A stretch of DNA of 64,000 nucleotides from NCBI GenBank assembly GCA_029204225.1, contig CM055109.1, positions 41,336,544-41,400,543 on the forward strand, written 5' to 3'. The notes below the pieces were generated by a model, which did no database searches, was not told where the DNA came from, and saw only the letters and a list, made by a program, of their open reading frames with translations. This document shows, in pieces, positions 55,021-64,000 of this stretch. How positions within the stretch are numbered: the stretch's first letter is position 1; each line of letters begins with the position of its first letter. This stretch comes from Diphasiastrum complanatum. Lineage: Eukaryota; Streptophyta; Lycopodiopsida; Lycopodiales; Lycopodiaceae. The translations under genes and the position numbers were made by a program.

Positions 55021-55278
55021 TTAGAACTTAAGAATATTTGGATCTAGATGGAACCTTAACTTTAAAATGACACTTTGTGCCATATTTAGATAAGGAGTAC
55101 ATCCCCTCCATCGAACCAGATGCTCGGTAACTACACGATTTCTCAATCGTTTAGTTCTTGTATCCAAGATCTTTTCGGGTTCAAGACCAGATACACCCGA
55201 TGATTCATCCAACAGGTCCAACTGATCTCCAGACCCAAGATGCTCTCCTTCACGAAGACTCTTTTTTAGATGACTTTA
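55021..55278 (-). pseudogene. Family-C integrase end and chromodomain
   Basis: The minus strand reads LKKSLREGEHLGSGDQLDLL, DESSGVSGLEPEKILDTRT, KRLRNRVVTEHLVRWRG, then a decayed end. E-P-E-K-I-L-D-x-R, R-L-R-N-R and H-L-V-R-W-R-G identify a chromovirus chromodomain. It is joined directly to RNase H at about 55278 with a frame change, so the whole integrase catalytic part is deleted. Confidence 0.75.
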
Positions 55279-56279
55279 CGTTGATGATCCGTATTAACCA
55301 CGAATTTATTACCGTACAGGTAATGTCTCCATGATTTCAAAGCATGGATCATCGCAAAAAGCTCTTTTTCCTGAGTGGTGTACCTGACCTACGCATTGGT
55401 TAGTTTCTTACTTTCAAAGGCAACAGGCTGACCCTCATGTAAGAGTACAGCTCCAATAGTTGTATCACTTGCGTCAGTGTTAATGACAAACGGCAAATCT
55501 GGATCCGCTATCCTCAAAACTGGAGCTGAGGCAATTAGAAACTTGAGTTTCCAAAAACTCTCATCTAATTTCTCATTCCACCTGATAGGAGGACTTGGCC
55601 TATCTTTGTGGCTTTTCACTCCTTTCAACATATTGTTGAGAGGTGCAACAATCTTCGAGTACTCCTCTACAAATCTACGGAAAAACACAGTGAAACCTAA
55701 GAACAACTTAAGTTCATGCACTGTTTTAGGAATTGGCCATTCCACTACCGTCTTCACCTTTTCTTCGTCAATCTTGATCCCAAAGGAGGTGATCTTATGA
55801 CCTAGGTAAAGAAGTTCCTTCTTGAAGAATTCACACTTTGATTCTTTCACATAAAGCTTCTCTTGTCTTAAGATACGTAAAACAGTACAGAGATGCTTAG
55901 CATGCCCTTTGAGTGTTCTGCTATAGATCAGAATATCGTCCAGAAACACTACTACGAACTTCCCCAAATATGGACAAAATAAATCATTCATCATTTGATG
56001 GAAAGTAGCAGGAGCATTCGTCAAACCAAAGGGCAATACAAGAAACTCGTAGTGGCCAAACCTGGTCCTAAAATTGGTTTTAGATACATCTTCCGGATAA
56101 TCTGATGGTATCCAGTACGTAGATCAATTTTCGTGAAGTACTTAGCTCCATTCAATTGATCTATGAGATCGTCCATCCTGGGCAATGGATATTTATTTTT
56201 AACTGTAAGTTTGTTCAGACCCTTGTAATCTACACATAGCCGGAAACTCCCATCTTTCTTACTCTTAAGGACAGGTGCT
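55279..56279 (-). pseudogene. Family-C reverse transcriptase and RNase H, C-terminal part
   Basis: Starting next to element D, the minus strand reads [39 protein letters not shown] and [13 protein letters not shown]. After a frameshift near 56090 comes the 215-codon frame 56036-55389: [36 protein letters not shown] (catalytic Asp pair), LYLGHKITSFGIKID, and RNase H with INTDASDTTIGAVLLHEGQP. After a stop, YTTQEKELFAMIHALKSWRH and NTDHQ complete RNase H. Frame and motif retention suggest a fairly recent element. Confidence 0.85.
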
Positions 56280-57197
56280 TGTTGCGCCGATGCCTCAAAG
56301 GGCGCTGGGACTTGAGCGGTTTCCCCAACACGCGCTTAAGTCTATCATTCATCCATCACGCACTTACGTAAAAGCCAACTCAGAAACGTAACAAGCTTAA
56401 CCATTCAGACTTAAAACAACTGGAATCTCAACCAACCCAAAAGCCAACTCAGAATCCATCCCCAAAAGGTAACCAAAGGCAAAGACAAGCCACACATGAA
56501 ACCCAAGGCATAGTGGTCGCCAAACTAACCAATTGGCATAGCGGCAAGCCACACGTCGGTGACGTGGACCCTTAGGCACCGGCGACACAAAAAGGTTGTA
56601 GTAAGGGTCCTTCCACTTGGACCAGTCCCAGAGGCGAAACCGAAATGGTAATCATCCTCAAGGATCAACTTTATTAGATCTGGAAGAGTCTACATTCATA
56701 CATAGACTGATCGGTCTCGGGGCCACCAACACGTGCTGGGCATTGTGCCTAGCTCGTGCTGGTAGAGGGAGCTAAGACCTAGCGACTGGATTCCTGGCAC
56801 TGGTTGAGCTGCCCAAGTTTCTGTCTGTCAGACTCCCCCTATAGTTCTGCTGTGATGCGGCGCACCCCCTCTGTCTTGAGATATAGTGCTTTCTGGTAAA
56901 GCACGCTTTTTAGGACTTAGTTTTTATTTTGCTGATTAAGTCTGGCAAGCCTAGCAGAATCAGTCTGGCTCCCGGACATGGGTCTCGGGAGCCGTCCCGG
57001 CGGCAGAATCAACTTGCTTCCTGACTAGGCCATGACTCGAGCTCCAGAGCTAGCTCATGACTTGTGACTACTTGACTGGCTCACCACAGGTTGGAGGCTC
57101 AGTCCTTGACGTTCTAACTTGCTCTGGGACCTTAAAGAGTGTCACCCCTTAGAGTCTTACAGGGCACGCTGGGTGCACCCAAGTCAGCTTTACAACA
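56280..57197 (-). repeat. Element D 3' LTR
   Basis: In + coordinates it runs from TGTTGCGCCGATGCC to GCTTTACAACA, so its transcribed orientation starts TGTTGTAAAGC and ends GGCGCAACA. Both ends are canonical TG...CA. Confidence 0.9.
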
Positions 57198-57209
57198 TCC
57201 TCCTCTCGT
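57198..57209 (-). other. Element D polypurine tract
   Basis: The minus strand reads ACGAGAGGAGGA immediately before the TGTTG start of the 3' LTR. Confidence 0.75.
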
Positions 57210-57560
57210 TTGAGAAAGTTGATGTCCTCATCAGGGCCAAACTAGAACCTAAGACTCATGGCACTGGCTTAATTCACCGGCCAGACTTTATTCACATATA
57301 CAAGGGCACGGGCTTGATTCACCGGCCAAAGGAGACGAACTGTAAAGAGAAGTAAAAAGATTGTGTTTGCACCCAGCACATGAAAAGTGTGGATCTAGTT
57401 CACTTACATAAAACCTGTGTAAAGTTGCTGCACTTAGACATTAGACTGAAGCTCACTCCTCGATGAGAAATGCGGCTTACTTTATTAACATGAAAAAAAA
57501 AGGTACTTACGGCTCCCTTAAGCCTCAGATATGTCGTTTTTGTCGTACGTCTGGATGAGT
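57210..57560 (-). other. Element D 3' untranslated part
   Basis: No open frame of note on the minus strand. GGCTTGATTCACCGGCC and a close copy occur twice in + orientation (57263 and 57311), about 48 bp apart. Confidence 0.5.
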
Positions 57561-57563
57561 CTC

Positions 57564-58270
57564 CTAGGACTCTAGATTTTTTGTTTGGTCGTCCAGGTTG
57601 AGCTCCTTGAGCTCTGCATCGGCACTTAGATTCACCTCTGATGCAGAAGCTGTAGGCAATGTTGGCTCCATTTGACCTCGCGTTAGCTGGTTTGTCACTG
57701 TTGGATGTCCTTCATTAAAGAGGTGAGCTTTCGCTTGGTCACACAAGTTGAGCTCTACATCGGCACTTGGATTCACCTTTGATGTAGAAATTGTAGGCAA
57801 TGTTGGATCCATTTGGTCCCGTGTCAGTTAGTTTGTCACTGCTGGCTGCCCTTCATTAAAGAGGTGAATGAGATTGGGAGGGATGGTTGGCTCAGGTTCA
57901 TTTGTGTCGTTCTTTTCTAGTTGGTCCCCTGGCACAGCTCTGATGACACAAGGTCTCCTGCCATTATATAATAACACAAGGTTAATTCCTTTTGCCAAGA
58001 AGGCCACCACGTGTTCGTTAAACCAGCTTAATCCCAAAATAGCATCGAAGGCATCCATCTTCAAGATTGTGAACGTTAGTCGATTCTTCCAGGTTCCCAG
58101 GGAGATTGGTAAGTTGGTTGCCAATCTACAAGTGGTCATTGTACCTTTTGCGGTCTCCACACAAATAGGAGTCACATTTTCTTCACATTGGATGTCCAAT
58201 TCCCCTGCCAGTTTTTCTGACAAGTAGTTATGTGACGCTCCCAGGTCTACCATGAAGTAAATGATCATGT
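57564..58270 (-). pseudogene. Element D protease with duplicated C-terminal extension
   Basis: The protease frame 58268-57828 reads MVDLGASHNYLSEKLAGELD, VETAKGTMTTCRLATNLPIS, FTILKMDAFDAILGLSWFNE. The fold blocks of a gypsy retropepsin are present, but the triad is D-L-G. After a stop near 57830 the frame 57812-57564 continues. The extension consists of two tandem copies of a roughly 45-residue unit (HLFNEGQPAVTN and HLFNEGHPTVTNQLTRGQ, each followed by P-T-L-P-T, and S-A-D-V/A-E-L). No RT follows before the stop, so the coding region ends here. Confidence 0.75.
57597..57867. repeat. 141-150-bp imperfect tandem duplication in element D
   Basis: GTTGAGCTC...TTCATTAAAGAGGTGA occurs at 57597-57727 and 57747-57867. 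The left copy has 9 extra bases (CTTGAGCTC doubled). Confidence 0.85.
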
Positions 58271-58499
58271 CTCAGGTATAATAACTTTGATCCTCTCGCA
58301 GGAGTTGCCAGGAGATGTTCACGAGACGCCGCAAGTGCCCCTATTTGTTGTAAGGCATTCAGGTCAAACTCCGTCAAATCCGTTTCTGGGTATTCTTCGT
58401 CATCCTATTCACCATCTTCTTGATCGAATGTCTCTCTCTCCATCCTATCAAATCCTTCAATGGCAGCCATGATTTGCTTGTTCAATGGTTTGGGGCATG

Positions 58500-59640
58500 A
58501 CCTCCAAGAGTGACCTTGCTAATGACAGTTGAAGCAGCACATGGAACTGCCCACTATTGGTGAGCTGTGACTAGCTGAAGGTCCAGCATTGTTTCTTCTC
58601 TGGAACGTGTTCCCTCCATTGTTGCCTTGGTTGCCAAACCCTGTTTTTGCTAGGAATTTGTTCACGCTACTCGAGGCTTGGTTGCCATTTGAAGCTGAGT
58701 CCCCTCTTGAAAAGAAGCTCGGACTCGGTCTGGGTCCACTAAATACTCTTGTTGAGGTTGAGGGAGCAGCTGGTGCCAATGTGCTCTCATAATCACAAAC
58801 CATTTCAGCCGCCATGTAGCTGTCTATTGCACGCCAGGTCCAAGACTGCATTCCAGACAAGAGGTAACGAGTTTTGTCCGCCTCAGACATATCTTCAATT
58901 ACCCATACACTCTGTCTGAATTTATTGAGATAATCTCGCAATGAACCTTTCTGCTTGAGCCCTGATAATTCTATCCTCAATCTCATGTGTGAATCCTTCG
59001 GTATGAACTCCTCTCGTAACGCGGTTTTGAACGCTTCCCATGTCTGGAAATGCATTCTTGCCATCCGGTACCAGTTTGTAGTGTAGCCCTCAAAATATGC
59101 TAATGCCAAGTCAGTTCTTTGTTCTTCAGGAGTGTTCATCAGATGGAAGTAATGATCCATGTGAAACAACCAATCTTCCACAATCTGAATGTCACGCTCT
59201 CCTTTGAAAGTAGGTGGTGCTTTGGGCCTTCTGTGTTTCGCGCTCGTGGTTCTCTTGGTATCTGTGGAGGAGCCGCCATTGCATTCCCTCTAGTTGCTTC
59301 TAACTCTTCAAACCTGGCTTCGAGTTGTGTTAGCCCGTATCTCATTTCTCTAGCAAGGTCGAATTAAGTAAGGTTCATGGCTCGCAGGGATGTTTGCCAT
59401 TCGTTCCTTTTTGTTTCTCTGTCCTTCTTCACCTCGCTAGGCATAGCCATCATTGCACTTGATAAGTATTGCCGCATCTTCACTTCAAAGAGGTCTTGTT
59501 GCACCTCTAGCATGGGTTTGTCTCTTGGTGTAGGTTCAGAAGGGCCACCCATCTCTTCTTGGAGAGGCGCCATTGTGGAGTGCATATGCTTTTTCTTTCT
59601 TGACTTGGACCTGGTGCCATCTCGATGCATGCGGGAGCCG
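58500..59640 (-). pseudogene. Element D Gag with zinc knuckle
   Basis: Read leftward: an N-terminal part with RSKSRKKKHMHSTM and an acidic helical stretch (59630-59364), a stop, YGLTQLEARFEELEATRGNA (59345-59220), then after a frameshift the core VEDWLFHMDHYFHLMNTPEE, LALAYFEGYTTNWYRMARMH, WEAFKTALREEFIPKDSHMR and LRDYLNKFRQSVWVIEDMSE. The knuckle at about 58553-58510 is CCFNCH then a stop and QGHSWRSC, so a single nonsense change falls inside the CX2CX4HX4C motif. The 220-codon core frame (59181-58519) is intact. Confidence 0.85.
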
Positions 59641-60520
59641 TATTCTCGAACCTACTCCTCTCCGTCTGTCAATGCTCGTAACTCATCAAGCTGGTCGTCC
59701 ATTATAGTAAGAGGTGTACTTCCAGCAGATTATCGCCTCTATCCTTTTTATTTTTGAAAACTCTCTCTTCTGTCGGCCGGGCCCCACAGCTCTCTTTTCT
59801 TCTTTATTAAATCAGCTTCAATGAAAATATCCCCTCCTCAAACTAGCACGCTCACATCACCTGAGAGCCAAGTAGGAACCAGGTCATTTGTGTCCAAGCA
59901 AGCACACAACAAACAGAACATACCAACCAAAGCAAACACAGAGGATCCCTCTCAAGCCATAATCCCCCCTGAGACCGAACGTAGGACCTTTGCCTAGCCG
60001 CGCCCACACAAATCTATCACAGAATTAGCCCACGGGAAAACATCCATCCAACCATCTGTGCTTTCACCATTAAGCAGCACATTGCCTCAGTCACGCCCCA
60101 CCACTTTTTGGTCGATAGCCCTTATAGCTAAACGATCGGCATCTATCCCGCACCAGCAGCTAACCACTCGTGCTTTACACCCGAATTCGAGCAGCATCTC
60201 TGTATCAATGGTTAACCCGTACAGTTCAAATATGTCACCCCGCACCCCACAAGGCACAGACCGTGCTTTTACCAACCTAATGGCAGCACATTGCCTCATC
60301 TGTCCTACGTGCAGACGACGCCAGGCCCGAACCGCGAGAACTGACCGTGCTTACACCTCAAGGGCAGCACCTTGCCTCATCAAGTCCCCCGTTCTACCGA
60401 CCACCCCGACCGCGGACGCACACGTGCTTACACTGTGGGCAACACCTTGCACAACGGTTGTCCTGACAAATCCCAAAACGTGGCCATCCCTGTGAGACTT
60501 GTGTAGCTGACCGGCTAGTC
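59641..60520 (-). other. Element D leader with recurring GTGCTTACACC...GCAGCACCTTGCCTCAT motif
   Basis: No convincing frame. In + orientation a motif of about 45 bp recurs imperfectly near 60057, 60262, 60346 and 60423: C-GTGCTT-ACAC/ACC, 6-9 bases, then GGCAGCAC-TTGCCTCA. The frames at 60058-60495 simply run through it. Confidence 0.55.
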
Positions 60521-60533
60521 GGCTCTGATACCA
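60521..60533 (-). other. Element D primer-binding site (tRNA-iMet)
   Basis: The minus strand reads TGGTATCAGAGCC two bases after the LTR end (CGCAACA-TG-TGGTATC). Confidence 0.9.
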
Positions 60534-60535
60534 CA

Positions 60536-61452
60536 TGTTGCGTCGGCGCCTCAAAGGGCGTTGGGACTTGAGTAGTTTCTCCAACACGCGCTTAAGTCTA
60601 TCATTCATCCATCATGCACTTACGTAAAAGCCAACTCAGAAACGTAACAAGCTTAACCATTCCCAGACTTAAGAAAATTGGAATCCCAACCAACCCGAAA
60701 GCCAACTCAGAATCTGTCCCCAAAAGGTAACCAAAGGCAAAGACAAGCCACACATGAAACCCAAGGCATAATGGTCGCCAAACTGACCAATTGGCATAGC
60801 GGCAAGCCACACGTCGATGACGTGGACCCTTAGGCGTCGGCAACGCGAAAAGATTGTAGTAAGGGTCCTTCCACTTGGACCAGTCCCGGAGGCGAAACTG
60901 AAATGGTAATCATCCCCAAGGATCAACTTTATTAGATCTGGAAGAGGTTACATTCATACATAGACTGACCGGTCTCGGGGCCATCAACACGTGCTGGGCA
61001 TTGTGCTTGGCTCGTGCTGGTAGAGAGAGCTGAGACCTGGCGACTGGATTCCTGGCGCTTGAGTTGCCCAAGTTTCTGTCTGTCGGACTCCCCCTATAGT
61101 CCTGCTGTGGTTCGACACACCCCCTCTGTCCTGAAATATAGTGCTTTCTGGTAAAGCACGCTTTTTAGGACTTAGTTTTTATTTTGCTGATTAAGCCTGG
61201 CAAGCTTGGCAGAATCAGTCTGGCTCCCGGACAAGGGTCTTGGGAGCCATCCCGGCGGCAGAATCAACTTGCTTCCTAACTAGGCCATGACTCGAACTCC
61301 AAAGCTAGCTCATGACTTGTGACTACTTGACTGGCTCACCACAGGTTGGAGGCTCAGTCCTTGACGTTCTAACTTGCTCTGGGACCTTAAAGAGTGTCAC
61401 TCCTTAGAGTCTTACAAGGCACGCTGGGTGCACCCGAGTCAGCTTTACAATA
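60536..61452 (-). repeat. Element D 5' LTR
   Basis: It is collinear with the 3' LTR over its full length. The outer end reads TTACAATA where the other LTR has TTACAACA, so the outer terminal dinucleotide has mutated. Confidence 0.9.
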
Positions 61453-61457
61453 GTGCT

Positions 61458-61690
61458 CCCCATGGAGATTTACTTGGTCTTATGTGTCCCATCCTGAGAT
61501 ACTCCTCGATCTGCCTAGCCACTTCCTCCTCTTCCTTCTGACTAAACCGATATGGTTGTCTGAAGATAGGATGGCTATCGGGCAAAAGATCTATCTTATG
61601 ATCCACCGACCGAACGGGTGGTACTCCATAAGGTAGCTGCTTCGGAAAAACTTCACTAAACTCTTGCTTTAAATCTTGCAAATGTTGTTG
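61458..61690 (-). pseudogene. Family-C reverse transcriptase, N-terminal part
   Basis: The minus strand reads LKQEFSEVFPKQLPYGVPPV, RSVDHKIDLLPDSHPIFRQP, YRFSQKEEEEVARQIEEYL and RMGHIRPSKSPWG, then runs into the target duplication of element D. It is the first RT block and continues at 56274 on the other side of D. Confidence 0.85.
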
Positions 61691-61693
61691 TTC

Positions 61694-62332
61694 CTAATGC
61701 GAATTTTCGGTGTTAAAGCATGAAAACACATTCACATCCTCACCATCACAATGCATACGAGATTTCAAAAGCAAGTGAAAGAGTTCATACTTAGAATCAT
61801 AAAGTTTTTTAATTAATTCAGCTGACAAAATCATCGGCGATGGAAGTACATCGGTCTCTCTAGAAATAGAGACAATTTGATCAAACTTATCTTTAAATAC
61901 CATAGAATGATTTTTAAAATCTATCTTTAAAGAGTCTAATTTGCCAAAAAACCATTCATAGCCCAAAATCACATCAGTCCGGTCCAAATTCATGACATGG
62001 AAATCCAACGGCTCAACATAGTCCTGCATCCGAAGCTCTAAGTTGGAGACTTTGACATCCCAAATCTCAGTGTCCAACCCTGAGGCAAGATGCACCACGT
62101 AACGGTGATCACTGGCCATGGTGGGCACTCGGAGCTTCTGCACAAGTCGAGCATTCAAAAAATTGTGAGCTCTACCTGAATCAAATAGCACATTCACGTC
62201 TTTCCCTAAAATATTGCGTCTCACACAAAACAATTCATTAGGCTTGAAAGAGAGTGTACTAAAGTTACAAGTACAGTCACAATTATTCAACAAATTGACT
62301 TCCAATTTACCTGCCAGTAAATTCACAGTCAT
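61694..62332 (-). pseudogene. Family-C protease
   Basis: A 212-codon open frame with FCVRRNILGKDVNVLFDSGR, AHNFLNARLVQKLRVPTM, VVHLASGLDTEIWDVKVSNL, DFHVMNLDRTDVILGYEWFF and FKDKFDQIVSI. This is a full gypsy retropepsin with triad D-S-G, as in several functional plant elements (F-D-S-G-A-x-x-N-F), with Arg in place of the usual Ala. A long tail of about 60 residues leads to the stop just before RT. Confidence 0.75.
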
Positions 62333-62353
62333 GAAACTTGATGACTTTGTTTT

Positions 62354-62572
62354 TCATTCGGGGCACTGTTTGGCATGGTGCCCAGGTTTACTGTAGAAGA
62401 AACACAGATTCTGTTTAAGCACTTCCAACTGTGCTCTGTCTTTGACCACTAGTTTTTTCTTATTCTTCTTCTTTGGGTGTTGGTACGCTTCTGCTTCCAG
62501 CTCATCAAAAAGCTGCTTTTTACGCTTGTTAGATTTTTCTTGCTTGGGTTTCAGGGCCATTTGGCCGTGCAA
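62354..62572 (-). pseudogene. Family-C nucleocapsid with damaged zinc knuckle
   Basis: A Lys-rich region (HPKKKNKKKLVVKD) leads to LCFFYSKPGHHAKQC. The second Cys of CX2CX4HX4C is Tyr. The related copy at 13.7 kb keeps it (CFLCNKPWHCTKGC). The frame overlaps the end of the gag frame by about 20 bp, so a small shift separates them. Confidence 0.75.
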
Positions 62573-63156
62573 GCATTATCATAGGCTTTCGCCACATGGA
62601 TAGCATCCTCTATTGAGTTAAGGATATTTTGTTTGCATTCATTTTGATAGTCAGTTGGCAATCCGGCAATAAATTGCCACTGTGCTAACTTACGATCAAA
62701 CAGCGGCACCTTGGCCAACGAGTCCAAGAACTCTTGGACATAACGATCCAGTTCTCGGCTGCCCATTTTGCAGTTGACAAACTGAATATACAGCTTAGAA
62801 TTGTCTATCATGACAAAAGCTTTCCGGAATTTTGTCTGGAATCCAACCCAAGTCACCGGTTTAGTGGAAAGTTCCCTCCACCAAGAAGAGGTTTTGCCTT
62901 CCAGAAACAATAGAACCGATGATATTCGTTTATCCTCTGGGATGTTGTGCAAGTTAAAATAGCTTGTCCAACGATTTATCCAGTCTTCAACAACTTCCGG
63001 ACGTTTAAACTTTTTATCCCTAGAAAATATTTCCGGTTGGTGGCCCAACTTGTTAGAGTTAATAGTTTGCAATTGATTAAATAGATTTTGCATTTGTTTA
63101 TCCCGTTGTTTATTGCTCTGATGAAGTTCTAAAACTGCCTTGCCTAAGGTTTGCAA
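62551..63156 (-). pseudogene. Family-C Gag core
   Basis: A 201-codon open frame with SRDKKFKRPEVVEDWINRWT, SYFNLHNIPEDKRISSVLLF, LEGKTSSWWRELSTKPVTWV, GFQTKFRKAFVMI, LDRYVQEFLDSLAKVPLFD and WQFIAGLPTDYQNECKQNIL. This is the retrotransposon-gag domain, intact in this stretch. The N-terminal part beyond 63156 is broken. Confidence 0.85.
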
Positions 63157-63609
63157 CAGTTTTTTTGAGTCTAGGGTGTCATCACTGTCGGGTGAGGTTG
63201 GCTGAATTTTCGTATTTCCCCCACCACTTCCTGATGATGCCGAGTGAATCTCGGTAGCACCCCCTCCAAAATTTCATCAATATCCATTAGCTTGTCAACT
63301 GAAAATTAAAAAATAATTTCGTTCAGTTAACACATTCATAATGGGTATAATGGTTACTGAACCAAGCAATGTCTACAAAAGAAACCAATTTTTAGACCAT
63401 ATGTACTTTCATTAACAAATTATACCAATGAATTGGCAAATGGGTCTTAGACAATAAAAAACTGAAATTAATCGTCAATGCAACGAAAATCCATTAACAG
63501 CTGTTAACTCAAATGATACTGCGAAAATTAATTATCAGTTTATTAAAACTGAAAAAACAACTTTCATGCAAGAAATCACAAGCAAGAAAAACTCGAAATG
63601 CCAAAAATG

Positions 63610-63630
63610 CCCCCCCCCCCCCCCCCCCCC
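63610..63630. repeat. C21 homopolymer
   Basis: Twenty-one consecutive C (G21 on the minus strand). Confidence 0.95.
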
Positions 63631-63798
63631 TTCCTTTTTCCACCACCTACCACCAGCATGCATAACTTAGGTTTAAAAGAATAGACCTCTCTCTCCATGC
63701 GACCTCGGACTACCTCCACACGGTGCACTCCAGCGTTTTCAACACGATGCAGTACGTGCCCAGATCTGTCGCGGACAGTAAGCAGGAAGAGCAGTATC

Positions 63799-63804
63799 CG
63801 CGCG

Positions 63805-63839
<35 letters not shown>
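63799..63839. repeat. (CG)11(AG)n compound microsatellite
   Basis: (CG) from 63799 to 63820, then (AG) to 63839. Like the one at 52.4 kb, it joins a Z-DNA-prone stretch to a GA run. Confidence 0.95.
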
Positions 63840-64000
63840 ATGCTTATTTGGCGGATGAGGGCGATGAAGCGCCCTCCATCACTCCACCCAGTAATAGGGA
63901 ATAAGGAGTGCGGATTTCCAGCAGCACAAGCTTACATTTCTGAGTTTTATTCTCAGTTTATTAACTCTTAACTTGCAGGAAACAAAAAGCACAAACCATC

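Larger units (their letters stand above)
56280..61452 (-). mobile_element. Element D: LTR retrotransposon with gag and protease only
   Basis: This 5173-bp element lies on the minus strand inside the family-C RT. LTRs of 918 bp (56280-57197) and 917 bp (60536-61452) are in direct orientation. The 5-bp target duplication is GTGCT (56275-56279 and 61453-61457). Removing D and one GTGCT puts the two halves of the host RT back in register at its Ser-Pro-Trp-Gly block. The internal 3.3 kb has primer-binding site, leader, gag, zinc knuckle, protease and polypurine tract, and no RT, RNase H or integrase. LTR copies differ visibly, mostly by C/T and A/G changes, so D is older than element B. It must have used enzymes of another element. 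Confidence 0.92.
63157..64000. other. Flank of family-C element with poly(C) and a (CG)n(AG)n tract
   Basis: No LTR or primer-binding site of family C is recognisable to the right of gag. AT-rich to 63600, then the two simple repeats and a short + frame (63723-63971) without a domain. Confidence 0.4.

Overview
The window is nuclear DNA of a plant with a repeat-rich genome. The evidence is a tRNA pseudouridine synthase gene split by GT-AG introns of up to about 3.9 kb, an ATL-type RING-H2 ubiquitin-ligase sequence, a nuclear tRNA-Glu(CTC) gene with internal A and B boxes, and many Ty3/gypsy chromoviruses and Ty1/copia relics. Coding density is very low, and most long reading frames belong to broken retrotransposons. 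I cannot name the species.

Layout. 1-5008 holds two fused family-A chromovirus fragments (gag-protease, then gag-protease-RT-RNaseH-integrase-chromodomain), followed by a family-A LTR. Element B (5542-10026) is inserted in that LTR. It is young: two 443-bp LTRs with about two differences, a perfect 5-bp target duplication and non-canonical AGTTA...TAACT ends. 10.7-13.75 kb holds family-C chromovirus pieces. 14549-23632 carries the last seven exons of a PUS3/DEG1-like tRNA pseudouridine synthase. One of its introns holds a probable hAT relic and another a 2.4-kb family-A relic. 24.7-29.6 kb is a nest of family-A and family-C LTRs in both orientations around a protease-integrase deletion relic. 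34.7-38.1 kb holds two copia relics in opposite orientations. 38.5-40.2 kb holds an unrecognised decayed coding region on the minus strand, and 40.2-40.8 kb another gypsy relic. 42189-42684 is a family-C LTR. 43896-44616 (minus) is a decayed ATL-type RING-H2 gene. 46.85-47.88 kb is an AT-rich foldback-like array. The tRNA gene lies at 50722-50794. 52.96-53.22 kb is an integrase relic. From 55.0 to 63.2 kb a minus-strand family-C element is split inside its RT by element D (56280-61452), which has LTRs, primer-binding site, polypurine tract, gag and protease but no RT or integrase.

Only the pseudouridine synthase exons and the tRNA look like functional host genes. The retroelement parts fit a common picture: full chromoviruses supplied the enzymes, while B and D, which lack recognisable RT and most or all of integrase, could only have moved with help from other copies. 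The main points of interest are the unusual ends of B, the gag-protease-only element D, the repeated deletions that join upstream domains to the integrase C-terminus, a Ser/Thr/Ala-rich segment inside one RT, the foldback array, and the unidentified minus-strand coding relic at 38.5-40.2 kb.
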